Below the pieces are notes generated by a model that worked only from the letters and a program-made list of their open reading frames with translations, made no database searches and was not told the origin of the DNA. A stretch of 64,000 nucleotides of DNA, taken from NCBI RefSeq assembly GCF_047511655.1, contig NC_133393.1, positions 2,237,001 through 2,301,000 of the forward strand, in the 5' to 3' direction. The number at the start of each line of letters is the position of its first letter. Positions within the stretch are counted from its first letter, which is position 1. Below are positions 43,801 through 56,100 of this stretch, one piece after another. Source of the DNA: Castor canadensis (lineage: Eukaryota > Chordata > Mammalia > Rodentia > Castoridae). The position numbers and the translations under genes were made by a program.

Positions 43801-46800
43801 GAAGATCAAGTTTGAGGTCAAATTTGGCTACATAGAAAGTTCCAGGCCAACCTGAGCTACATAGCAAGAAGTTGTCTCAATAAAACAAACAAACAAAGAG
43901 CAATAAAGGCATTTATAACCACCAATTTATATAAGTTTCTCGTATTTGAAGAAACTAAAACTAAGTAAAGAAATTTTAGTTCAATTACAAGTTATAAATG
44001 GATCCAAAATTAGTTATTGTTTAAATTATTTGTTAAATAGAATCAAAACAGAATTCTGCATAAATTTTCATTGAAACATACCTATTATAAAAGTGTGACA
44101 TATTTGAAAATGCCTTCTACAAACTGAGGGAAGAACTGGAAATATCATGTCTATTAAGTTAGCCTAATCGATTTCTTTTTGTCATGTTTTTGGTTAAGTA
44201 AAATAAAATACATTGCAGAAATATGTACGTCAGAAAAGTAAAGCCACAATGAGACTAATTCATCCATGTGCATAACTATGTTCAGAAAGATACACCCTGT
44301 GAGAACGGCAAGGATGTGGGGAAACCGGAAGAGTGCATCCACTGCCACTGGGCAAGTGAAACGGAACCGAGAATTCCACAGGAGTTAGGCAGTGCTTCAA
44401 AAATTAAAGAGTTACCAGATGACCCAGCAATTCCACATGCTAGAGGGGTCAAAACACAAATCCATTCAGACTTGGATATTTGACTATGGAAGCATTACTC
44501 TAATTATAGTCACAAAGTAGAAACAAACCAAACATCCATACACTGATGAGCTGGTATCCATACAAGTATTACTTAGCAATAAAAACATATTAAATACTGA
44601 TACATGATAAACATGGACAATCATTAAAAATATTATAGCTAAGTGTAGTGATTTGGATATGAAGTGCCCTCCCCTGCCCCAAAGGCTCATTCATGTGCTG
44701 AAGGCTTGGTCCCCACTGCTGGATCAAATCCCTGACTGTGACTGGATCATGAAGACTCTGACCTAATTGATGGATTAATCTACTGATGGACTCCTAATGT
44801 GATGACTTATTGGGAGGTGGCAGAAACTTTGGTAGGTGGGGCCTAGTTAAAGGAAGTAGGTCAAGGAAGGTATGTCCTTGGGAGTCCCTCTTTGTTTCTC
44901 TCCTTTTGCTTCCTTGTTGCTATGAGGTAACCAGCTTTCCTTTCTCATGACCTTCCTCCATGATGTTTCTGATTTGCCAATGGAGCCAGACTACTGTAGA
45001 CTGAATCCTCTGAAATTGTGAGCCAAAATGAATCTTTCCTCCTTTGAACTGTTACTCTCAGTTTTTTTGTCACAGTGATGGAAAGTCTTCAGTAAATAAA
45101 AGAATTTAGTCGCTAAGACCACAAATTGACTCCATTTATATGAGATATAATAGTTTAGTGGTTGTCTAGGGCTTGGGAGGACTGGCTAACAAAGGAGAAA
45201 AACCAACTTAGATGATAAAATAGTCTCAAAAACAGAAATAGACACTGAGGTTCACAGAAGCTGATAGCATATCTACCACTCTCCTTCCCCTCCCCGCAAA
45301 AGTGAGAAAAGACGTTACCTGATGACACAATACACTGGGGATGTCTTTAAGGTCAAATGTCACTAAATACGTGCTACTCAAAGTATGACCAAAGGACCAG
45401 CACTGGCATCACACAGGAGCTTGTTAGCAATAAGAATCTAAGGCCCATCGCATACCTAGTGAGCCAGAATCTGCATTTTATCAAAACATTCATATTCACA
45501 TTAAATTTTAAGAAGACCTAGCATAGAAGGAAACAGTCAGAAATGAGAAGGGGAGAGGAACAAGGGGAACATTCTCATTGGAGAATGTCATCTTTACAAA
45601 ATCAGATTCACAGCAATGAAAAACAATGTGGCTTATACAATCTTCCAGTGACCTCTTCTGGTGGATTTAAAAGACTAGTAGGAAGTGTATTACTTCCTAC
45701 TAGTTTCCTGTACAGTCCTCAGGACAGGCAAACCAGGAATATGCCAAGAGCATGAAACTAATAAAATTAACAGTGGATCGCAGGTCTGTCTGATACCAAA
45801 CCTTTTGCTCTTTTTACTTTTACCATGATGCTTCTACTAAGAAAGCAGAATGCCACAGATCTAATTCTTGGAGAGAAGGCAAAACAGCATGGAAGGTGTG
45901 ATTCCCACAAAGAAAATGAACAAATTAATGAAATCTGGGAAACACAAATTGAAGAATTAATTTAAGATTATTCAAATTTGCAAAAGAAAAAAGACAAGTG
46001 TGCATATTACAAAGAAAAAGCACTTGGAATGTGAACCAAGGAAATATGCCCTGAAAGAACTCAAGCTCGAAAAAGAATATTATGCTACAAACACTTTAAA
46101 AACGATGGGAACACTGGGCATGGGGGCACACACCTGGCATTACTGGGGTTTGAACTTGGGGTGTCATTCTTACTAGACAGGTTGCTTTACCACTTGAGTC
46201 ACTCTGCTAGCCCAGGGATCATGAGTTTGAAGCCAGCTTGGACTACCTATTGAAACCCGTCTCCAAACAAATAAAAATTATGGAAAGCATTACTCTTGCG
46301 CTCTCTCCTCCTCTTTTCTCAAACCTCCCATATGTCGTGGCATTTTTTTCTTCAATATCTTTTTGCTTCACTTTAAGGTCTTCATTCTAAGTGTCATTAT
46401 TTCAGTCACACTTACTCTCATCTTAAAGTTAAGTTACTGCAAAAGTCACTTAAATTGGTCTCCTGTCCACATCTTGAATCCACTTTGATTCAAGACCATT
46501 GAGTCTTTTTGGTGTCCCTAAAAAAAAAGGGGTGTGGGGCGGGGTGGGGGAGGAGAAGGGAAGAATAAGGTTCTAGAATTTTAAGAACTTCCAGCTCTAA
46601 AGGTATAAATCATTATTTTCATCATGGCACTGCTCTGTAACAGTGTTCTCCAGGATCAAGTTCGAAATCCAATGCCTTTACAATTGTCGGCCATCTGTGT
46701 TGGCCATCCCACAAGACTACCTACCCTCAGACACCTATACTCACTGCTACAACTTATTACAGCAAAAAGTATACAAAGCAAAATCAGCACAGGGAAAAAG

Positions 46801-49800
46801 ACAAAGGACATGACAGAGAAAATGAGATATAAGAGTCACACAGGACACATTTAATTCCTCCATCAACAAGATGAGGTATGATACATATGAACTATGGTCT
46901 ACAAGGCTAGTTATCAGACATTCAGTGTCCAGGGGCTGGTCATATAAGCAGTCTCTGCCTAGAATGTACCAGACTCTGAAAGCGTGCAGTCTAGACACAG
47001 TGAGGCAATCTCAAAATCCAAGATCCTAGACACTAGCTAAGACCCAACATGGCAAACCTTGGTAAGGACAATAATCTCAAGCTGCTGTATGAACTCTTCT
47101 GCAAACTGCCATTCCACCATAAGCTCCAACCTTACTTGAATTCCATCATTGTACTTCCATCTACCCAAATCCCATCTTTGAGGTCCTACTCTCTTCCACC
47201 TGTGTTGTCAGATTTTCTGATGTGTTTCTCCTCTTTCTTTCTCTGAAGTCCAGTTTTATTTTGTTTACCATTGAGGCTTCATTCTAGAACTCAAGCTCTC
47301 TGTGTGTAACAGCTATTATTGATCCCTCTCATACTACAGATGCAGTCTCTCAAAAACTAATGACTGTGTACAACAAAGTCTGCTTCAAAAATGCACATCT
47401 GGGGCTGCAGGAGTGGCTCAAGCAACAGAGTACCTGCCTTCCAAGTATGAATCCCTGAATTAAAACATAGGTAACACACACACGAAAAAAAAATGTTCTG
47501 GGAATATTCTTTGCTGCTAGGGCAGGAAGGGCTACAGAACTCAACTTGATATACTTGAGTGAGTAAGTTTTAATTCTCTACTGTGAGCCTACACAGAATC
47601 TTAGCTCTGTCCTTCTTAATTTTCAGAGATAGTTCTTGATATAAGCAAATTCTGAAAACATGATTTAGGAAAAACTACTAATTTGTGGACATTACCACTT
47701 CATTATATCAAAACCTAATATTCACTCAGAAAACCCATCAAGTATGGAGTTCTCACAGGTTCTAATTTACCAGGATATTTAACGTGGTACTCTTTTTTCA
47801 TTTTCCAGTACTAGAGGATCAAACCCAGGGGCATGCTAGGCAAGCACTCTACTACTGTGCTACACCCCAAGCCCTTAGTTTTTGAGAAATGGTCTCCCTA
47901 TGTAGCTCAGCCTGGCCTTGAACTCACTATGAAGCTCAGCCTGGCCTAGAACTTAGCATCTTCCTGCCTTAGCTTCCCAAGTACTGGGATTACAGATGAG
48001 TATCAGCATGCCCAGTCAGCACTGCTTTTAAAGACGGAAGTTAAACAATTCATCCAAATGAAACTGACTAAAATGTAACACAGTCAAACAGAAGAATACT
48101 ATTCATTGATTTAAAATGTAAAAATGTGTGCATTACTCAATTATTCACAATTCACTGCTATTTTTAATCACAAGACAATTTAGATACTTCATCCTATGTA
48201 AAAATATTTGTAATATAAAACATATACATCAAAATGTTAAGAGTGATTTTATCTCTGTGAGGGTAAGAGTACATTCTTATTTTCATTTTCTTAACGTTTT
48301 TAAATAATGAACATAAATAGTAATCCCTCCTTTATCTGTGGGGTAATTGGTTCCAGGATCCCTTGCAGATACCAAAATCTGACAGTCAAGTCCTTTAAAT
48401 GAAATACCATAGTATTTATACATAACCTACGTACATCCTCTGATGCAATCTTTTTTGGCGGTACGGGGGGTTGAACTCAGGGCATTCCACTTGCTAGGCA
48501 GGCCTCAACCATCTGAGCCACACCCACGGCCCATCCTCTGGTATACTTTAAATCACTTTAGTTTACTTCTAATACTTAATATAATATAAATGCTAAATAA
48601 ACAGTCATAATACTATATTGTTTAAAGAACAACGACAAGAAAAAAAATAGTACATGTTCGGGCCAGACACAAAGTTTTGAAAATGTGTTTGAATCCACAG
48701 ATACTAAACCCACAGACATGGAAGTCATGCTTTTGCAACACTCACAAATCATAGAAGAGATATACTACCAAATATGGTAAAAACCCACTGGAATTCTGTA
48801 CTACATGGGTTTGCATACTTACGAATCAACTCACGCCCCTTGAGATTTAACAGTTAATGAGACCTAAGTAAGTCTTTTAATACAAGCTCCATTTCTTGAC
48901 ACTACCATTTAAGTAAAGGTAATGCACTTAACAATAGGGTCTGAAGGAGTCAGTGGCTCACATATGTAATCCCAGCTACTCAGGAGGCAGAGATCAGGAA
49001 GATCTTGGGTCAAAGCCAGCCCTAGCAAATAGTTCTCAAGACCCCATCTCGAAAAAACCCATCATAAAAAAGGGCTGACAGAGTGGCTCAAGCGGTAATA
49101 GCACCTGCCTAGCAAGTGTGAGGCCCTGAGTTCAAACCCCAATGCTGCCAAAAAAACCAAAAAACCAAAAAGAATAGGGTCTGATTCCTCATCATGAGAT
49201 CAACTCAAGAGCATCTTGAACAAGGAAAATTACAAGGCAATTTCACCTCACGGAGCAACTCCACGAACAAAAGAGGTTTCAGTCACAATCTCTAGGACTG
49301 GTGGCTTGCTTTTAGCTATCAAGTTTACCTGCCCACAATAATTTAATGCTCCAATCATTTTATTTTCAACAGACAGCTTTTATCCACATGTGCATCATTA
49401 GTAATTGCAAGCTTAGGAGCAAAATGAACAAAACCCATACCAACTCCACGATTATCTAGACAAAGAATATCTATTCTTAGGATGTGCTCTTACCTTGTCA
49501 AAAAGATGATCCCTGTATTGCTGCTGGGTGACAAATTTTTTGTAACATACTACACAAGCAAAGGAACTGGCCAAAGGTCCCCGTAATGTGATTGCTGGGT
49601 CACACGGAGAGTGGTCAAACCTACCCAGCAAAAGGGAAGTAGCATTAGAAAGACGTATGATCTGGGGGATGAGGTGTGTGTTGTATTTGTGACACACACA
49701 CACACGCAGATAAACAAAGTCTTCTGCACTTCTCTTCCACTGAAATATTAAATAATGTTCTTCAAATTTAAGAAATATTAACTTATTCCCAAATGCCAGT

Positions 49801-52183
49801 CCCCTCACAGTGACCAACAGATAGCTGAAGAGTTCATAAAAGTAGTCAAGATCCTACAAAAGGGACTTAACATTTCTTGCCAATTTAAAATTTATAAGCC
49901 CACTATCTTTTCCTCTTGTTTTGATTACCACGAGACCCCAAGTAACTTTAAATGATTCACAAATAACTTATTAAATGAATGATACCCCCATCTTTAGACT
50001 TTTGGCATGGTCGCAGATATATAGTTCAGTGGTAGAGCACTTGCCCAGCATGATCCAAGTCCTGAGTTTGATCCTCAACAGCACAAAAACACAAAAAGCA
50101 AAAAAATATTTCTGGCAATCTGTTTCCTGTAAATGGCTTTTAATGCTGTCAATGTTCATTTTAACCACTTAACAAATCTGTGTCATTATAAGTTGTCTTC
50201 AGATTTTTAAAAGGTGAAGGGAGGCATAAGTAGAGTGAGTCTTCTGGAAAGGACTTGGAGCCACAAACTCTCAATTCTCCCCCTTTCAACTACTAGAAGG
50301 GAGGCTGAGAGAAAGATTTACACTGCTGTGCTCTACGATTAAAAACCCAGCAGACTGAGAACCATTTTCATACACAGAATACTTTTTAAATTAATTTTGC
50401 TTACACTGATTTGCCTTTAGTATTTATTTTATAATCCCAAATTAGCTTCTATAAGATAGACCAAGTATCTGTTAAGTGTTCTGTGTCTCTTGAAATTTAC
50501 ATTTACGGGCTGGATTTCTCTAAAACTAACAAAACTACATTTCTACACAAAATGTCTGTTCAGAATTTTCTTAGACATACTAAGGAAAAATGCAAACCTA
50601 AAGGCTATCATCACTAGAAAATCTGACATCACAAATCCTTCTAGGAAATCTAAATATAAATTAGAAATAATCACATCAAAATAGTACAAAACAACTTGTA
50701 TTCTGAATATAAAGCTACAATCACAATGGCACTTTCATTTAACAAAATCACTTTGGGGGCTGGGGTGTAGCTCAGTAATGGAGTGTTTGCCTACCATGCA
50801 CTAGACCCCGGATTTGATCCTCAACACCACAGAGAACAAAAACAAATAGGTAAATCACTTTGCACTCACTCAATCCTCAGCACCAACGATTCTGAGTACC
50901 CTACTTACCTTTTCAAATGTCCTAAGAGAAGATGCCCATTGTCAAATTCCTTGTTACACTGCATTATAGGACATGAAATTGGTTTCTCAGACTTTCGAAT
51001 TTGGCCTCCTCTTCGGAATGTGCTTCTCATTCCAGAACTAATCACACCTGTTTTAAGTCCTACAACAACAGAATACACATTCTTCAGTTACTATTTCATA
51101 CACTTGTCCTTTTAACTAACTGGTGATTGAAATTATGACAACACAATGAAAATTAAAACCATTGAGTGGATGGTCCTAATTATAATTGTTTACAATCTCG
51201 CTTACAATAGATATAATAACCTAAAAGTAAATACACTTGTTTGGGACAAAAACAGTCTTCAACATCTCTACTTGACATTCTCTTAATGGGGAAAATCCAT
51301 TTCCTTAAATTCAATAGTCAAGAAATGTCAAAGATAACACATATCAGAAAGCAAGCCCCTCCTTCCTCATTTCACTTACATAAGTTGGTAAAAATCTTTC
51401 TTTTATTCCAATTCTTATTTTCTCTTTTAATTATTTTAAATGTACTATATAGTTGAGCTAACTTGAGCTAAGTGACAGATGGCCTGGGTTCTATGAAAAT
51501 TATGTTAAACAGTGTAACTGAAGAGAAGAGTGGAGAGTGAAGAGGGCAGGGCGGCAAGGAGGGAGCATGCAATTTTCTCAATCAGCTCCAATCTGGACGT
51601 CAGGTGACACAGGTGTCCGCAATACCAAGTTTAAAGAACACAAAGCAGCGACTTGTATTTTGTCTCTTCTCTTTTGCCATCTTTACCATCTCTTAATCGA
51701 CCTCTTTTTGTCCAGGTCTGTTACTTCCCTTCCTTTTACTATAATCTTGATTTTATGGTCATGCAACTCTTGTAGACTAATCCCTTATCAAACTTTCTCA
51801 GGAAAACTACCAACACATGATGTGTGTTGTATAAAAAGAGAATTGTGAAACTGCCAAGAGGATTCCAACGCACTGATAGTTTGATACATTTCTCTTACTA
51901 CTCTTTTGTTGATGATTGCACTCCAATGTCTTAAATATTTTATACAATAGAAAACTGGGTATTTATTTTTATGGCAGTCTATATAAAGCTTCTAATCATC
52001 TAACAAGAATAAAAATTTTCCATTAGCATAATTTAATGCCTTATATATCTTAGTCTTTATGTGGTGAATGTGTCTAACTATCAAATGCATATAAATGCAC
52101 TCTGGCAACAATAAATGGAGAAGACAGCATAAGGCATTCAATGATAATCCTTTTAGTGAGTGAGTGAGTGAGTGAGTGAGTGA

Positions 52184-52214
<31 letters not shown>

Positions 52215-53097
52215 TTGCTAGAGATCAAACCTGAGGCAAGTGGCCTACCACTTAGTTAAACCTGCAGCCTTATCTTTAAAATTTTTAATGCTATCACAAT
52301 TATGACAGTTTTATGAGTGTTCATTCACATTCTGGATGCCTCCCATTAGAACCTTTATTTAGTTATAAGTAGATCCTGGATAAAAGTTATGTTGGAAAAA
52401 GAAATTAATCCTTCCCTACCCCATGGGAAGGCAAAATACAGTCTAAACAACTTTTCATTTTAAATCGTGTAGAGAGCATTGTTTAAAAATCAGTAACAGT
52501 TTAAATTTATGCAAATGAACCCTACTATAAAGAACCATAAAAAATGAATTGTCAAGTGGGGCTTGGAGGCCCTTGTCTGTAATCCCAGCACTAGGGAGGC
52601 AGAGCTAGGAGGCTCTGGAGTTCAAGACCAGCCTAAGCTGCATAAGGAGACCATGTCTCAAAAAACAAAAACAGTCTATGGCCATACCACCTTTAACGTG
52701 CCTGATCTTGTCTCAAAAAACAAATTAAAAGAAAAAAAAAGGGATGAACATGTGGCTCAGTGACAGAGCACTTACCTAGCATGCATTAGACCCCACTAGA
52801 CCCTGGGTTCCATCCTGAGAGCTGCAAACAACAGGACTATTCAAAATTAGAGTAGTTATAAATGAAATAAAGTAATTTTGATTAAAAAGAAAAAAACCCC
52901 TAAATTATAGCTGGGATCCAGTGGCTCATGCCTGTAATCAGAGCTACTTGGGAGACTGAGATTGGGAGGCCAGCCTGGGCAAATAATTCCCGAGATTCTC
53001 ATGTCCAAAATAAACAGAACAAAAACAGATTGGAGACATGGCTCAAGCAGTACAGCATTGCAAGGGTGAGGCCCTGAGTTCAAACCCAAGTCCCACC

Positions 53098-53130
<33 letters not shown>

Positions 53131-56100
53131 AATATAGTAGCTAAGAACTATAATAAGAATAAACCGAGTCCTTTAAGCTTCCTGAAAAGTAGAAGTTCAT
53201 GTTCTATAATTAAATAGAACCGTGGTTCTTCTGTTTCTCAAGCTACACTCTCTATAAAGATCTCAACACTCTCCAAAACCCATTTATGAAATGGTACTAT
53301 ACAGTTCAATATTAGGGCTAAAAATTAAACTCTAGGCTCAAGCTAAACTGATTGCTACCAACAAGCGAGGTAGAACCTGAAGGCAAAGAACTAAGCCTTA
53401 CAAGTACCATAAAATCACAGCTAAAAACTCATTTGTTCCCACTTGGTCTGCTCAAAGAAATACAGACAATTTAGTATGCATAAAATACTCTGGCAATTGA
53501 GAGACCAGGAATTAGGCCTATAGGGACATATTACTGACCCAACAACTATTCTATATGGGACCTGAAAGTGTTAAATTTTAGAGATAATAGAGGCTTACAG
53601 TTCTAGCCTATATTCCTATCCACCTAGAAATCTTCCCCAAAGTACCGATGTCCTAAAAAACCTCTAGAGTTGATGGGGCCCAGGCATTTATTTAAAAGTT
53701 CCCAGATGATTCTGATGCAGCTAAGGTGAAACCACTGAGATAGTTACTAACTTCTTCCACTGAGAACTAAATGCACATCAATAGGGACTTTAAAAACTAT
53801 AAATTTTAGAAGAATATCCTAAAAGGTAAAATCATTTTCCATATTTTTAAACTATGGTAAGGAGGTCTAAAATTCCATAACATTCTTTTGCTTAACAAAA
53901 TAAAAGTCAAATTTGGAACCCAAGTGATAGGCTTCTTTGTTCATTAGGCAAATATCTGAGTATTATATTCAACCAACATGTATTGAGCACTCCTATACTA
54001 GGCATTCTTTTTATGAACTGACACTATAAAGACCAGTAAGACTTGGTTTGTGTTCTCAAAGAGTGTATGGGGTTAGGTGGAGCAGAAGTTAAACTATCAA
54101 AAACTACTGCATCAGGAATGAATTGCTAAACACCAATAACTAGAAATTATTAGAATTAGTTTATAAGAAGCAACGTGACTACATACAAAGGAAAGCCCCC
54201 TGACAGTTAACTTTAGAATGGCACGGTATCTAGGCTGATGAAGTTAAGCATGTCATGCACAGGCATTTCTGATAATTTCTTGCAAATTAAACCTTCTGCT
54301 ACAGTAAATCCACAACTAAGGTTTTTTAAAGAAGACTAAGAAAGTTGTCACAGTGGGACTCTCCTACTAGTGTTTGTAAGTTCCCAATTATCTACTGGAG
54401 GAGAACTGTTCCATAGTGACCCTTCCAGGAAGTGAGAGTTAGTAATGAACACTCAGGTGGGCACTTCCTCACAAATGTCTACATAGGCTACACTGATAAA
54501 TAAGCAGACTTAGTCCTCTAGGTCTCAGTTTAAATTCCATTTCCTTAGAAAAGCCTTTCTGACCTCAACTAAACTGTTATACACCCACCCACAGACACAC
54601 AATAACCATTAAGTATGTGAATAAATGAACAATATCTAATGAGCTCTGGAATGACCTATATTGCTTATAATCAAAATATACTTGTGCAAAGTAGGCATAA
54701 TAAAACAGGCCATTGTAAACTGATAATACCATCACTAAAACTAGATTTCGACACCTCATATGCTTATGAGTAAGAGCATAAAAGAGACATACTTTTGGTT
54801 TTTAGGCTTTCAGGAAGCTAAGTAACCTTAATGCAATCTCTGAAGAATACCTGGCATTTTTAGCCACTGGTCCACACACAGTCTTGCTGCTTCTGTATCA
54901 GAATGTCCTCGAATAAATTCCAATTCTTGTAACCCATGAGCATGCTGAAAATCAACTTTTTCCTGAAGAGCAAGAAAAAATTCAGTTGACTTGTGATTAC
55001 TACCCAGTTTCCTTGGAGAAAAGATTTCAACACATCAATGATCAGAAAATACTGATTGCTCTTTATCCAAGGACTGCACATCTAGAAATCTACACTAAAG
55101 ATACATTTACATCAAACAAAGGTCCCTGCTCTGAGATGCCTATCCCAATATCACTTGCTCAAAGTCTGCTGCAACCTACACCTCAAACAACAGAGTAATA
55201 TGTAAATAAACTCTAATATGTACACTTGGTGAAAATCATTAGAACTGCTATACAAAATTTTTCAATGTATTGAGCATACACTTTTGACACCAAGTAGTGT
55301 CACCAAGTTGTATTAAACAAATGAGGCAAAATATAGAAAAAGAATAATTTCAATTTATATGCAACTCCATTTGGAGAGAGGGAAAGGACCTGTGTATGTG
55401 TGTATATAGCTATATCTACATATACATATATGTAACTATATATGCCAAATGTTATTAAAGCTATCTCTGAGAATGGAAATGTGAAGGATTACTTTCATTT
55501 TAAACTTCTAAACATTTTTTTTCAAATTATCTACAGTAGTCTAAAATACAGAAGGCACTTAATAAATACCTGTCAGTAAAGAGTATTAAAATCAGGTACT
55601 CAACAGTAATTAATGTCCCAGGATAAAGCACTTTTTGCCATTTACATTATGTTTGGCAAACATTTTCCAAAAGGAGGAAGAGCATAAATATTTTAGGCTT
55701 TGCAGGCTCTAAGTTCTCTACTGCAACTTCTCAACTTTGCTGTTATGGCACCTCACCACCCACCAACAGTGTGCAAATAAACAAGTTGTAATCCAGTAAG
55801 CTTTCATGCAGAAAAACAGCCAGTAGGCCAGTGCCAACTGCTGAGGTAGAAGTCTCTTAATCCTTCTAGTTATGTTATCCATAAACCAATGTATACTAAT
55901 TATTCTGTACTTAACAATTAATACTTACTGACCACCTGCCATGTGCCACGCACTGTTTTATTTTTCCCATTTTGTGATGGAACAACTGACGTACAGAGAG
56001 ATCAAATACATTGTCTAAGGATAAGAACAATGTCAGGATTCAAACTCTGTCAATCTGATTCTAGAACCCATGCAGAGACAAGTGCATCTCCCTGTCCTTG

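Larger units (their letters stand above)
42660..49493 (-). other. ZNF451: ZNF451 intron (6.8 kb)
   Basis: Repeats are listed separately. The 45516-46104 and 46280-47400 stretches show no element or exon I recognise. Confidence 0.65.
49621..50908 (-). other. ZNF451: ZNF451 intron
   Basis: Contains two ID SINEs; the rest is AT-rich with nothing identified. Confidence 0.65.
51060..54850 (-). other. ZNF451: ZNF451 intron (3.8 kb)
   Basis: SINEs, a GTGA/GT microsatellite and a MER5-like trace are listed. 51060-52150 and 53750-54850 show nothing identifiable. A short relic (caaccaacatgtattgagca) lies near 53970. Confidence 0.65.

Noticed and set aside
48944-49140. ID halves as functional tRNA genes
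   Set aside because: They keep a B-box-like gagttcaaacc but lack a cloverleaf and have A-rich SINE tails.
49681-49710. Short CACACA run as a regulatory site
   Set aside because: Simple repeat of few units in an intron.
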